Below, piece by piece: positions 1-12,806 of a DNA stretch of 64,000 nucleotides. The stretch is from Sphagnum magellanicum. Its lineage: Eukaryota > Streptophyta > Sphagnopsida > Sphagnales > Sphagnaceae. The DNA is taken from the NCBI GenBank assembly GCA_021904315.1, contig CM038908.1:13722501-13786500 (forward strand), given 5' to 3'. Each line of letters begins with the position of its first letter. Within the stretch, counting starts at the first letter, position 1. The notes below the pieces were generated by a model. The model saw only the letters and a program-made list of their open reading frames with translations. It did no database searches and had not been told where the DNA came from. The position numbers were made by a program, and so were the translations under genes.

Positions 1-1362
1 AAAAATATTATTTTATAAATAATTTCCAAATATTTAGATATATTAAAAACTTAAATGATTAATTTCTGACTTGATTAATTAAATATTTAAAAATATTTCT
101 TAAAATAACTTATTATTAATTTTGAAATATTACTATAAACCATTTGATTAGTTATTGGAAACCATGACAAAATGAAATGCTACTTCTAAATTATGAAAAT
201 AAATAGAAATAATATGTAATAAATATTTTGGTAAGTGGGTGGGTGGGTAAATAATTAGTTATTAACTAATTCATTAATTAGTTAATAAGTTACTTTTTTT
301 TTACCTATTTAGTTATATAATTTATAAAATAAAAAATAAACACAAATTTGTGGGAAAATCATTCTTAGTTACAACTGAATTTGTGATTAAGATGTAACTA
401 AAAAGTTTAACCCATATGTTTTGTCTTTTAATGTCATCTTACAAAGTATATAAAAAAGGTGCCTTCTCTTTTGATTTCACATTAAAAATCATGTGTCATT
501 TGGGATGAATTCGAAGAAGCTTAACCCTAAAGGTGAAATATAAAATAAAATAAAAATATTTACATGATTATTTTATAACTCACATACTTTTCTACCTTTC
601 TACCTATTTATCTACCTTCCTACCTAGGTAGGTATGCATATTAAGTAGGTACGTTTGTTTTAATGCACATAGTTTAACATACCTACCCACCTATGTAAGT
701 AATTATTCAATTAAATTTTTTCTCAAAATTCAATCAATATGCCATGTGGCAACTTTTGTCTGTGCCATTTGTCACAATATAAATACATTTAAATTGAATA
801 ATCATATTGGATGGTTGAAATCAAAATTTCAATAAAATTTTAATTTTCATAAAAAAAAATTATTCCAAATGCCATGTGTCAAAATTTCCTTTGTCCAAGT
901 GTCATGATGCAAATAGTTGAAATTGGACCATGGTCATTATCTATTATGTAAAATCGTAAAAAAAATTCCAAGTTTTATCACGTGGCAGAATCTAATTAGA
1001 GAATGTGTTGAAATATATGGCCACCCATAATGGATGGCCTAAATTAATATTTCAATAAGAACAAAATTTGCCCAAAGATATTATGTTGACAAATAACAAT
1101 TAGTGATAGGGTTATTTATTAGTTACAAAAAAATGGTTAATAGTCGGAGATGTTATACATTAATCAAAAGATGGAAGTGTATATGTTGACCGTATCCTTC
1201 ATTCATGGGAAATGTGTTGACATCATGTCAAACATCATTAATTGCGATTAAAGATTCAATGTGATTTCATTTATGCAACTTATGGATTTCTTAGTTGCAA
1301 AATTGATTGCAACTATTTTTTAGTTACAAATTGTAGTTGCAAATTGGCATTTTCTGCTAATG
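1..1362 (+). mobile_element. right terminal part of a CACTA (En/Spm-type) transposon, truncated by the window
   Basis: The segment ends in GGCATTTTCTGCTAATG. Its reverse complement starts CATTAGCAGAAAATG, close to the left end of the related element at 28639 (CACTAGTAAAAATTG). The last 100 bases hold repeated TTGCAACTA/TTAGTTGCAAA words (about 1270-1345). Between 740 and 985 there are several near-palindromic words of the type TGCCATGTGGCA and CACGTGGCA. The same two kinds of repeat, in the same order, occur before the right end of the large element at 27.7-28.3 kb. CACTA transposons normally carry such subterminal repeats as transposase-binding sites. No coding sequence is visible here. The left end lies outside the window, so the target duplication cannot be tested. 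Confidence 0.55.
591..690. repeat. TACC/GGTA-rich inverted simple repeat
   Basis: Several CTACCT words (591-630) are followed by AGGTAGGTATG and AAGTAGGTACG, and then by ACCTACCCACC near 680-690. The strands can pair around the palindrome CCTACCTAGGTAGG. It sits in the subterminal zone of the CACTA end at 1-1362 and may form a hairpin. Confidence 0.5.
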
Positions 1363-2836
1363 TACTGTCTAAAACAACATCCAATTCAAGGATTTAATTT
1401 TGCTTCAAATGAGTCCAAATTTATTCCTAGGAATTTGGACCTTAGATACTTATTTAAAGTGGGCATTAGTTACAACTTAAAACCAAACAAATGCAAAATT
1501 CCAACGTTTTTTTTTACTAGAGAAATTTTGCCAAAAGATAACATTAAATTTTTTTTAAAATGTGATTTTGAAGGTTTTTAATCATCAAAATGATAAAAAT
1601 AAAAATAAAATTTTGATTCATTTTATTTTTCATTCTGTAGCCAAACAAATGGAATGATGATTAAATATTTGTAATCTACTCATATGATGTATAGCCATAT
1701 TTGGCTAAATTTTCCAAGAAATGATACGATAGCCATTTTTTCTAAAACTTTTAATGGATGATTGTCACTTTGGCTACAAATAATAATTCCAAAAAAGAAC
1801 ATTGATGCAAACTAACAAAGATCAAACATACATTTTCAAACTAAAATCACAATTGTTAAAAAGATAAAATTGAACCATATTCACCTTTAAAAAATCCGTT
1901 TAAAGAACAAATATTATACACATAGATGAACAAAAAAACTAGGTTTTGTTTTTCAATTTTGTCAAGTAGGTGGACTAATGATCATCAACAACAAGAATGA
2001 GCCAAATTTGGCTAGAGGTCAAAGAGGACAGTAGAAATAGGTGAAGGATTTGGGCATAAAATTTTGGTTTGAACTTAACCTAATGTGTGAATGACATCTA
2101 AAATATTATGTGTGCAATATGATGGATTAGCATGTTCCATTGAAGTGCATGCATCTAGATGAGAAATTAGAGATCTAATTTTATGGAAATTTTTTATTTG
2201 AAGTTTGAATTTACAATAAGCTAATGTCATTAAGCAATGAAATGTTTGTTTTGTCTTGCCTACTAGTTACGTTTTAAAATTTATAACACAACAACATTAG
2301 AATATGCTTGCTAAATTTCATATTATCACACATGATGATGTATTAGCTTTGTAGATTGGATTATAGGTCAAAATGAGGTTGAAATTGACCCGAATATATT
2401 ATCTTCACATTATGAATATAATCTAAATAATATGTTTGGCATTGTTTGAGATAAATAAACTTGGTATTTTAATTTCCACATTCTATGATGCACCCATGTT
2501 AACAAATATACTTAAAAACATGATGCAATATGCAATGCTTTTGGTTCCATTACTTTATAAATTTTGTATTCCACATGGTTGAAAACTTGTGGGGAGCAAA
2601 GGGGAAGGGTCATTATTTTTTGTAATTGAAAACTACATGAATAAAAAGATATGGTTCCATATATTGGTTGTTGGGTATAAAATATAATTCAATTAATTTT
2701 ACAATAGGATTATGTTTTTTTTCGAAGTCCAAATGTAACTAATATAAGAGGTATTCAAATTTCTTTTACAAAATGTAACATATGTATAAAAAATTTATAA
2801 TAGGTATTAATTCTTAGTAGGTTGAATTAATAAGAT
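1363..2836. other. AT-rich spacer between two CACTA ends, no gene seen
   Basis: No convincing coding sequence, RNA gene or transposon end is visible between the CACTA right end at 1362 and the CACTA left end at 2837. Open frames here are short and AT-biased with no recognisable motif. Confidence 0.5.
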
Positions 2837-3100
2837 CACTAGAAGAAAACTGGGTTTTTGTAACCAACCAATTTGCAGCTAGTTGCGATTATTTGACATT
2901 TACAACTATTGTTGGTTATATTTACAACTACTTTTTGCATTTGGTCTTGTTTGCAACTACTCTATGACTAACTTGCGACTAATGGATTTTTTCATCCTTT
3001 CATTTGGATAACTTTCAACACAATTTCCATCCAAGAAGACCCTTCTACCTACCATTAGTTGCAAATGTCACCAAATGAGTCGTAGCCCTGTGGGTATTCC
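2837..3100 (+). repeat. left subterminal repeat region of the CACTA element
   Basis: Variants of one word recur in both orientations: GCTAGTTGCGA, TTTACAACTA, TTGCAACTACT, TTGCGACTAA and TTAGTTGCAAATG. The related left end at 28639-28900 shows the same order of words, including CCATTAGTT(G/A)CAAATGTN. In characterised CACTA elements such repeats bind the small TNPA-type protein; that role is inferred here. Confidence 0.6.
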
Positions 3101-3168
3101 AAATGTATTATACACATTTTAGGCATAAGGGGTCCACAATTGTGTATTGAATGTATTCTACTCATTAT

Positions 3169-3200
3169 TATATGGGTACATACTAAGATGTACCCATATA
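3169..3200. repeat. perfect 13-bp hairpin
   Basis: TATATGGGTACAT (3169-3181) and ATGTACCCATATA (3188-3200) are exact inverse complements around a 6-base loop. It lies just inside the left subterminal repeats of the CACTA element. No protein-coding role is seen. Confidence 0.7.
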
Positions 3201-3360
3201 TTACTGGTTATGTATAATGGTTGTATTTAAATTGTATGTAAGTTGTATTTGGAGCATACTTGAATATGTATGCATACATCACCTTAATTTTTGTCTAGTT
3301 TATTTATGTTAAATTTGTTTAAAATAATATACAAATTATACCCAAGTCAAATTACATGCC

Positions 3361-3941
3361 TTATGTGGTTTTCCAAATTAGTGTTCCAATATATTTGCCT
3401 AGATTTATGTGTTGCAGTCTAATAGGGGAAAAAATATATATTTCTAGTCCTATAATCCAAACATTTAAATCTTCAATCCTAAATTTTTGTGATTTTATTG
3501 GCTCAAGGAGAATGTCATGCAGTACATCAATTTGATGCTTACAAAAAGTAAATGCATCATTCTGCACATTTCTAAGTAACTTAGCAAACTCTAGCAGGCC
3601 ATGTAGCACATTAGACCTGCCCACAGGCGCTCCAACTAGTTTGAATATAACCTGAGTAATATAGATGAAAAGAGGACTTTTAACAAAATTAGGCTTGCCA
3701 GATGCTAGATTAACAATATATTTTAACCTAAGCACATTCCCAGATGAATGCCAACACCCACCTTCACTCTTGCATTAAACCATGACATCTCTCCATCATC
3801 TCCTTCCCAATGTCCTATTCCTTCCAAAGTATTGCAACAATGTCCTCCTCCTCTTGCAGTAGCTACTTTGTCTCCAAAGTAGTACGAAAACATTTCATAA
3901 GGCCAAGACTTCATTTGGAAGCAGAATTTCAGATGTCTCAT
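3361..3941 (-). pseudogene. coding-like fragment, unrecognised, probably captured
   Basis: Two minus-strand open stretches abut in different frames: 3723-3941 and 3361-3735, giving about 70 and 124 residues. The second has an ordinary protein-like composition (for example GAPVGRSNVLHGLLEFAKLL), unlike random AT-rich translation. The frame change near 3730 suggests a broken exon pair or an intron. It lies just downstream, on the same strand, of the aspartyl aminopeptidase fragment, but I see no similarity to that enzyme's C-terminus. The family is not recognised. Confidence 0.3.
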
Positions 3942-4059
3942 TTATTATCTTGTCAACATGAAGTTTTTCACATTCTTCTCTTCATTAGTTTCTTTAATCC
4001 TCTCTAGTTTTGCTACCATCCTTGTGGAATTCTCTAGCAAATGTTGTGCTGAAACTTAC

Positions 4060-4555
4060 TAATGAAAGATTGATGAACAACTTGCTCAATAACCCCTTCA
4101 GTCTTTGTGCCCTGGGCAAGCCACCTTGTTATGCAAGTCATGGCTTGCAACATAATCTGTGGCCCAGCTCCTTGTACCGAGTCTGACCCTTGCTGCAACA
4201 GACCAATATAACAACATGATAAACTATATGGGTGTCAAAAATAGTCGCAATGAAGCTGAATGCCATTATCCCTTGAGAATAAACAAGATACAATAATATG
4301 CTGCAAGGACATTACCTCTCCTATGTCAAAGAGGGCCACCATGTGGATACCGCTTTCATCCAGAAGAGAAGATGGTTCTCTGCATGTGTCCAATAGAGCC
4401 CATAATGCACAAAATGATGATGCTAGATTGTCTGGGCTACTTGCAAACACAAATTCTTCATGTGCACCTCCCACACAACCACGTTGTGTGTCATACACAT
4501 TCATCTCGAAGTCTGCAACCTCCATCACATCACAGTTGAGCTCCTCAGCTAGCAC
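4060..4555 (-). pseudogene. aspartyl aminopeptidase (M18 family) fragment, two exons
   Basis: Exon 1 runs from 4555 down to 4316 (80 codons). It starts after an acceptor CAG and ends at a GTAATG donor. It contains NVYDTQRGCVGGAHEEFVFA, then the region equivalent to RLDNL (here SPDNL), then GIHMVALFD. Exon 2 (about 4194-4060) contains GSDSVQGAG and EGVIEQVVHQSF and ends at a GTAAGT donor. These match the central metal-binding part of plant and animal DNPEP-type aminopeptidases, cytosolic or vacuolar enzymes that remove N-terminal Asp and Glu. The metal-binding D-N-E-E-V-G stretch has become D-I-G-E, and neither the N-terminal exons nor the final histidine exon is seen. It is therefore a non-functional piece, probably captured by the CACTA element with its introns. 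Confidence 0.75.
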
Positions 4556-4599
4556 CTGCAATTCCTTCTAACCGCTTTCCCCCCCTCAGAAAATCCAAG

Positions 4600-7240
4600 A
4601 GATTATAAAGTTCATTGTAACAGAGGCTGGGGAGATGGTTTACTTGTGACCAATCGCGAAAGCAAATATGGAAGACATGTTACGTATGAAGTAGTGACCT
4701 CCTGGCTGCAATGCCCATTCATCACACTCACTCAATTGCTGGAATCCCGCACCAAGCAAATGCCTCCTTGCCTCCGCTGGTTTTCATCCACACCTTCCTC
4801 TCAGTCACAATTATTGGTCTTCTAAAGGATCTTCATAAGTACCGAGGACTTCTCCATACTTACATATCTATGGAATACCCAAAAGGCAATGCATTTACAG
4901 TACCCATAGCATCAAGAAATTTTCCACTAGCCTGGGACAGACTTTTCTTAGAACCTGCAATTTCAAAGCCCCTTATTATGTTATTGATTTCAAAAGGAAC
5001 CTTCAATCCCTATTCTAATTTTGAGATTGATTCTTTAGATTTCTAAAAAAATTGGCTTCTAACATTTTTCCCAAAAAAACTTAAAGTCAGTTTGATTTAA
5101 GAAGGTTTGATCCCATTTCCATTGCATATAACTGAATCCAAATAAAAGTGTTTAATTAGTTTATTCAACTGGTGCACACACTCCAAAATAAAGATTATAT
5201 AATATCATTTCTGTACAATCAAATGCAATAACTTGTCTAAACTACGAGTTCATTTTTTTTCAATAAAATTACATTTGTGGACCTAACAAATTGAACATTT
5301 TAAAAATAGAACAACATCTTCAATTCAAGTTTTAATACTCCATACTTACATATTGTCTTGTAGAATGTAACAAAATTGAAGAAAATAACAAGGTGGTCAT
5401 GAACTTTATGAAGTACACTAACATGAAGTTGCATTTACAGATATAATGGCTACACAACAAGGTGGAGACAATTGCAAAGTACATTTGTCATCAAGTCACA
5501 AAGACCCACTAAAGCATTGCAGAAAAGCACAGGAAAGATTTGGTGCATAAAGAATCATGTTGCAAAATTACCTCAAGAGTTCTAGCAGGATATAGTACCA
5601 ACAGCAGTAAGGACTTGTGGGAAAGATTGAGCTTTCTATTGCCACCTAAATTACTTTTACCTATGCTTACCAGTGGCATGAAATGGTGTGCAGGAGTTGT
5701 TCTCAAATTCAAGCAAATAAGGGATGATTGAAGCTTGCGATTAACAACAATGAAGTTCCTGTATAGCCAAATCAATTTGTCCCATAACAACTCAGACCAT
5801 CAGCAATGACAAGGAGATTTGCACATTGAAACCCACACCCAATGCAAAAGAACAAAACTATCTCTCCCCTTTGTTGCTCCCTCTACTCTCTGCATTAAAA
5901 ATGTAGTCAGCAGACTTCTGTTTACCAGGCTTTGGTATCTACAGTGCAACTACAACCAATGGCAAGTTGATCCCCAAGTTACTGAATATGGAGTATGGCA
6001 TTTTTTCTAAAACCTTTGAGAATAGAGAAAATAACTAGTTAAATTTTGACAACATACAAATTTGTAGGGGATAACAAAATCACATTTTATTCCAGTGAAA
6101 AGTTTATAGTGACCTCCTCCCACAGACCTCCTCTACTAAATTCATGGCATGCCAAGGTGCCTCCACTTAAAACCTTCCTGCCATCTTTAGCTGCCCATCC
6201 ATTAGGTAGTAACTAGCAACCTGGTGATGGCGGATTGTAACAATTCAGGTAGGTTTAGGGTTCACAACACTTTTTTCACTGTTTTTTCTTGAGAATGTAC
6301 AAGATATGCATTCTCAAGACCAATGTTTGCATTCTTGATAACCCTAACACTGATCAAGATCCACAATGATCGAGATGATCAAAAGCATCCATGGCCAATC
6401 CATCCAATCACTAAACAGTAACAGCTGATGGCACTATTGATCAGATGTAAGGAACTAAATGGCATCCAACCTTTGGATTCCCCTCCTATTCAAACTACAT
6501 TACAATCTCTGATAGACCCTTCCATCTCCTTCCCTATATGTGACAGTATAGATCTTGCAGCTTTGATTAGGGGGGATTCAAGCAAAGTTGTCATCTGCTG
6601 ACCCTGCCTTATTAAATGGGAACACAAATACAAAGCCAGGAGCTTGTGTTGGCCTCATTTCATGCTCTGACAGTATGAAATTCACAGATGCTTACTACCA
6701 GAGTTACAGGGCTGGAATATAGGAGGACCACTTGCCTTCTCTGAGAAGAAAGAGCTAGGAGGTGGCGGTTGCTGGTGGTGGTGATGCTGTGATTAATGGT
6801 GACTTTGATGCTGCTTGTGAGCTCCACGACCAACAAATCGTAGATCTGACACTGGAGATGCATGCAAGGGGAGTCCAAGACGAACACCTACTGAGAGGTT
6901 GCTTTCATCCTCACTATGACCTTCTGCAGCTGGTTCAACTCTTCCTTCACTCGACACACCATCATAATCACCATGTCCGGCTGCTTAACAAAGAATTCCT
7001 AAGTGGGTCGTTCTATCTACCTACAAGCATAGTCCAAAATTGATTTTTCCTAGTTACCTACTGGCATTGTACAACAACACAAAAATGTGACCACTTATAC
7101 CAAGTGGTCATCCCTAAACACCCTCCCCAATTTCTGGTTCCTGTTCGAAGGTTGATTCCAGTTCCAGTTCTGGAATTTTTTTTTCAAAATTCAAAACTAA
7201 CAATCTGGATAACAGAGAACCAGACCAAAATCCCCTTGCG
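4600..7240. other. interior of CACTA element, no assignable gene
   Basis: Less AT-rich than the flanks, with short open stretches on both strands. The clearest is 6700-6990, where the minus strand gives a low-bias peptide including DESNLSVGVRLGLPLHASPV. None has a domain I recognise. The sequence may be further captured exons and introns. Confidence 0.3.
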
Positions 7241-7415
7241 CTGGGCACATGAGCACAATCATGGGCTTATGAGCCCTCGTTAGCCGAAGATATTGTTGAC
7301 AATTTCCCAGGCTTCTCATTCTGAAGCGAATCCCAGGTTAGCCCATTAGCTTCAGGCCCGTTACTTTCACTTAGCCTGTGACACTAACGGTCTAATGGAC
7401 TGCTCATGTGCCCAG
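7241..7415. mobile_element. 175-bp foldback/MITE-like inverted repeat
   Basis: CTGGGCACATGAGCA (7241-7255) and TGCTCATGTGCCCAG (7401-7415) are perfect 15-bp inverted repeats, 145 bases apart. Inside is a further small hairpin, GGGCTTATGAGCCC. The size fits a miniature inverted-repeat element. No clear target duplication is visible (flanks GCG and CTT), so an internal foldback is possible. Confidence 0.45.
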
Positions 7416-8734
7416 CTTAAGTGTTGTCTGGTTCTTACTTTTCAGGAAAACTTCTTGTCCCGGTTCCAACTTTTTTTTAATTTGAAAGAACCTCCAGTTT
7501 GGTTCAAGAATTTTGTAAAAAATTTGTTGGGACCTCCAGTCTGGTTCTAGACCCAGTCTTCACATTTCAAAACTCTTGGTTCTTGGTTACTAGTGGCGAA
7601 ACCGCCCTGACTCCTGAAATCCCTGCTGGGCTCAACAGTGCTCTTGTCGGAGGAAGTGGTTATTTTAGTGTTTTAGCTCGCTTTGTATGCTTCTGAGGGT
7701 AGTTGACACATACCGCATCTCCAAGCCTGGCAAGGCAATGCCAACAACTGGACATACATTTCTATTCTCCTTCAGGCCAGGTAGGAAATGCTCTTGTCGT
7801 CAAAGTCACTAAGCATGAGTGCACAAATGACAAATCATACGACATCCCTCCTTCCCATCAAAAGGCCCCATGACTTTGTAAACAGGACAAACTTGGGTTT
7901 CAAGTCAACTTTGAGTGTATATCAGCTGTAGTGAAATATCTGCATGCACATAACTTTTAGTGTACTTCTAGGCAAGCTAGTCTTACATTCAGTAGCAGTT
8001 CAAAGAATGTCCAATCAATAGAAAACAAATGCAAAATCTATGAAGGCAGAATTCTGATCTAGGAGTGCACAGCAGAACAAAAGTGTAGTCTACCGACAAA
8101 GATATGGAGCAATCCTATGATTTGTAGTGAAAACTACTACAACAACAACAAGGTTGAGAAAAGAAAGAATGGAGACAAAGGATACAAAAAAAGCTCACAG
8201 GTAAACACAACAGTGATGCTTAAAACTCCTAATCTTTTCAAAAACACTACTAAGAAGGCCTATCTAGCTATAAACTCTCCATTTTTTATTTTGTTTCTTA
8301 GTCGGTCATGGCAGGAATGTGTTTGGAGACCATCACTGCCACATCTCACACTAGTCTATTGTCGTTAGAGCCTTGCAGCAAAGAATAGTAGGAACAAAGG
8401 CCAAAAGATTAGGTCAATTGTGATGATCAACCTGATTGATTCTGCACTTTGGTTCTTGAATCCTAAATTGTCATGCTAATTCTTTCCACACGAACAATCC
8501 TAGTGGTGGTATTCGATTGCAAAGAACTAGAAATCACCAAAAGGTTCAGGGACATTGCATGCAAAGAAATTTTTTAAAAGTTGGGGAATACTCTAGACCT
8601 TGTGGCCCTAAGTACAACAATGATCCCAGCGATACCAAAATTGATGCACCACATGTTTGATGCCTATGTTGTCCATGATCGAAAACTATTGTGGCTTGTG
8701 TTTAACTACCAACCCTAGATTAAAACTAGGGATT
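7416..8734. other. CACTA interior downstream of tnp2, nothing assignable
   Basis: No domain-bearing open frame is seen on either strand. The stretch next to 8735 may be the 3' untranslated part of the old tnp2 gene. Confidence 0.35.
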
Positions 8735-11700
8735 TCAGCCCATGGCCTCCTCTTCATCATCATTAGAGGGCCTTTGAAGCCCTTCAGCAGCCAGAATTAC
8801 ATCAGCCCCAGTTAGTTCAATGGCACCTACAAGTGTAGTGTCACTTGGTGCCTCTGGAATTTGGAGTGGCGCCTCTATATCAATTACATTATCAACAGGG
8901 ATATGTATCTCTTCATTGTTTTCTACTACCACCCGCTTAGACCTTGGCTCCTTGTGAAGAACTATTTTCCACCATGGTGTGCTAGGTTCGTGCGCATAGA
9001 AAACTTTTTGCACTTGCGCTGGAAACACATATGGTTCATCTATGTTTGCCTTCAAGTGGTGGAAATTTACCAATAAAAACCATCTTCATCCCGTTTGTAG
9101 GTTGGATTACCCCATCTGTCAGACCCATGTGTAACCCAATCACATTTAAAGAGTACCACCGGTTGGGATACAGGTCCATAATCTAGCAAGATTATGTCCT
9201 TTAGTACCCCACATATTGGATAGAGCCAAGTGTAGTGCCTTCATGTGTTGCTTGTGGTTGTTGGAATATGGACGCAACCCCAGAATCATATGTTGCCATT
9301 GTGGTTTCTGCACCACCTTCATTGACCCTATAATGATTTCCATATGCCCTCATTTTTGTGTACCTTAAAGCAAATGGCTTTGGCTTCATTGACAAATGCA
9401 GTACATCCTTGTCTTCAATTGTGCCGCCATTTGCAATGTGGGTTCGAATTGCATTTCGAATCCAACTACTCAAGTTCAAGACTTTTGTGAGTTCAACTGG
9501 AAATTGGACGGGTGTACCAGCTGTTGAAGTATCTATCTGCCACTGGTTTTCAAATTCAACTCGCATCCTATTCACTTGAATTTGCTCCTCCTCATGTTTC
9601 CTACATTCATCATCATATATCCACCAAATTAATTTAAAGTTTAAACCCATTAAACCCTGAATCATAAACCATATAAACATAACATCCATTAAACCTTGAA
9701 CAATCAACCAAAAATCCAAAAGGCATTAAACCTTATACCCTGAAATCAAAACCCTAATCCCTAAAACATAACCCATAAACCTTATAAACCTTAACACCCA
9801 TTGTACCCTATTAGGGTCTAAAGTAATTTACCTGACCCATGGTGCCAAGCATGACGTATTTGTGAGCACATATTGATGTGCTAAATCATGACATTCTTTT
9901 GGCAAAATGAATTTAATTCCTGCATCTTCTAACACTTCACCACAAACCCCTTCTTCTTCATATGCATCCCATATACGGTGTCGGACATGCTTGAATTCTT
10001 GCATGTATTCTGTGACAAACCCAATGGTTTCGTCATAAATGTAACCTTCTGCCATTAATGCCTCAGGTCGGGCCTTATTTCGCACATAAGCTTTGAATGT
10101 CTTCAAAGCACGCTCAATAGGGTACATCCACCTAACATGCATTGGGCCACATATGGCCAGCTCTTCAACCACATGCAAGCATAAGTGGGTCATGACATCA
10201 AAAAATGCCTCGGGCAACTCCCATTCAAGTAGGCTAAGTGTAGTTGCCACATCTTCTTGCAATGTAGGTAATTATGTTGGATCCCACACCTTCACACATA
10301 TTTTACGAAATATTCGACTTAAGCGCATCAATGTTAGCCGAACATGGGGATCCATTAATCCTCTCAAAGCTAAAGGCATTAATTGCTGCAGCAACACATG
10401 CCAATCATGGCTCTTCATCAACCCCAATTTCATGTCCATGATGTGCTTTCCCAATGCACCACAATAATCTGATTGTACTTTCAAGCTCCCTAACCTAGAC
10501 ATAAAAGTTTTCAACTCTTCCGGCATTAGGACATATGGGATGATAGGTTTGAAAATCTTGCCCAAATTATGTGGGTCCCGTTTCAACCACAAATGTGGTC
10601 GAACCCCACATACTTCCATTCTCGATGCACCTTGATTGTGTCCTTTGTTCCAAATAAAAACTTGATTAAACTTTCACATACATTTTTTTTGATGTGCATC
10701 ACATCTAATGTATGTCGAATCAATAGTTTCTGCAAGTTCAACACCAATATGATTATGGTTAAAAGCAAAAATTGACATACTTATTTGGCCTTGAGAATGA
10801 TGCATAGAACCACATGACATATGATGGTGGCAACTAGGTTTACAACCCCACATTATGGTTAGTCTACTTGTCAAGATACACAATACATTGGGAGAGTAGA
10901 TTTCTTTTACACTTACGTCCCAATATGGAAGGTCAAACAAGGCTAAATGTCGCCTGATCCCAGTTTTGCGGGAAGGGCATCCTTTCGTTCCCAAAACATT
11001 TCCTTCTACCACCCAATCTTCAATCCTTTGTGCTCGTCTTAATGTTTCAGTGGTTGTTGTTGTCCGAGGCCTCCTCCACAACTCCTCTTTGTCATCAAAA
11101 TGTTTTGCATTAGGATGTTTTCTGTAAGGGTGATTTCTTTGCAACCATCTCCGGCTTCCTTCAAATATAGGTTTCCCCAGCTCTTTGGACCATCGACTTA
11201 CTATATTGGAGCCACATGGAGGGCATGCCTTGTAACCTTGGTGTTGACAACCAGAGACTATCCCGTACCCTGGGAAGTCATGTATTGTCCACATTAAGAT
11301 TGCCCTCATAATAAATTGCCTTCTCCCTGGAGGTTGCAATACATCCACACCCCTCACCCCCTTCCATAACTCAGCTAGTTCTTCGAGCACAGGGGCTAGG
11401 TACACATCAAAATTGCTACTTTTAACATTATCTGGACCAGGGATTATCAAAAATAACAAGAAGAATTTTTTCGTGACCAACCATGGGGGAAGATTATAGT
11501 TCAAAACCAGTATAGGCCAAGTTGACCATGTATTACTTTTCTCCCCAAATGGATTCATTCCATCTGTGGCGAGCCCCAACCTTACGTTTCTTGGTTCATT
11601 AGCAAAATCCAAAAAAGTTGCATCAATATGTTCCCAAGCCCTACTTTCAGGCACATACTGGACTTTCCCATCCATGCTCCTATTTTGGCAATGCCAAGTC

Positions 11701-12806
11701 ATGAGCTCAAATGTCCCTACAACTCAATACATGCATAACAATCTAGGTACTAATGGAAAGTGTCGCACCACTTTTACTGCCACACAGGACTATCCATGTT
11801 CCTTAAATTGTGCAGACTCACATTTCGGACATGTATCCAATGTTTCGTATTGCTTACGAAACAATACACAACCATTAACACATGCATGGAGGTTGGTGTA
11901 ATTGAGCCCTACCTTGCTGGTTAAGGTTTTAGTTGCATACATTGTTGGTGGTAAGCAATTGTCCGGTGGCAGTAAATGCTTGTGAAGCAATGCTAATAGT
12001 TCATCGACAAACTTGTTTGACACTCCATGCACCATGCACACATTCATCAAGAGGAGTGTTGCTACTAGCATTGAAGATTTGGCACCTTTGTATAAGGGTT
12101 GGCATGCTTTTCGAAGGCGTTGAGCTTCATTAGCTACATCATAATGGTCATCTGCTACAAGCCCTTCATCATTGTTTCCTGTATCCTTTTCTACACCGAG
12201 GTCCCCATGCGTTGCCATGCTATCACGCACAGTTGACAGCTCTTCCATGATTTCACATACCTCATGCACCATGCCTAGCCCCCCCACTCCATCTTCCCCT
12301 GAGTTCATATTCAAAGCAGCCTCCTCCATACCTACTTGTTCAACATTTGCACTTGGGAACAAATCCTCCAAAAGCTGCCCCACATGGACACCCTCATCCA
12401 CTTGTTGCACTAGTGTTTGTGTTGAAATTCTACTTGCTGTAGCCCACTCTTCACCAGAGTCATTAAGAGACCCTGGGCCTTTCCAAACCCTAAACAGTGG
12501 GTGCCTACCATTCAGTATCAAATGCCCACGAACTATGGCAAGCGAGACTGACTTAACCTTTCATGCACACCTATTACACGGACATCTCATTCTTGTCATG
12601 CCATGGTGTTAGGCCCATTCTACCTCTCTGGCCCACATCTTATCATCTCTAGCTATAAGCTGGAAAGGGTCATCTAGCCTCCTACTACTACATTGGCCAC
12701 TTGGCATTTTTGGATAGCTTGAAGAATAACAAAAACTCACTACAGTTGGGTTACTTCTACCAACTGAATATACTAGAGGATGCTTGTGGTATGGAAGCAA
12801 ATACAA
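8735..12806 (-). pseudogene. CACTA tnp2/TNPD-type transposase, degenerate
   Basis: The main catalytic gene of En/Spm-type elements. Read on the minus strand, the pieces occur in family order. A Cys-rich N-terminal part (RCPCNRC) comes at about 12570. Then come HPLFRVWKG, an acidic linker, and the HAC/C-x-x-C part (LHACVNGCVLF, LDTCPKCES) near 11.83 kb. Next is the core tnp2 domain: KVVRHFPLVPRLL, NVRLGLATDGMNPFG, LPPWLVTKKFFLL and HDFPGYGIVSGCQHQG. After a GTAAGT-CAG intron (10730-10916) comes RHTLDVMHIKKNVCE. LPEAFFDVMTHLCLHVVEEL follows at about 10.2 kb. The C-terminal part has YTKMRAYGNHYRV at about 9.35 kb and, near 9.0 kb, a DUF4216-like stretch (VFPAQVQKVFYAHEP). A second intron covers about 9600-9831. 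In-frame stops lie at 12609-12611, 12561-12563, 11790-11792, 11724-11726 and 10272-10274, and there is a one-base frameshift near 10622. It cannot make an active enzyme. Confidence 0.88.
9620..9831. repeat. AACCCTAA-like degenerate repeat inside a tnp2 intron
   Basis: The plus strand shows many variants of TAAACCCTA, TTAAACCTTG and ACCCTAATCCCTAA. This resembles a decayed plant telomere-type repeat. It fills the intron whose minus-strand donor is GTAAAT at about 9831. Confidence 0.45.

Noticed and set aside
10730-10916. Apparent frameshift in tnp2 near 10.74 kb
   Set aside because: It is explained by a GTAAGT-CAG intron between the LPYWD and KLLIRHTLDVMH parts. Only the break near 10622 is a true frameshift.
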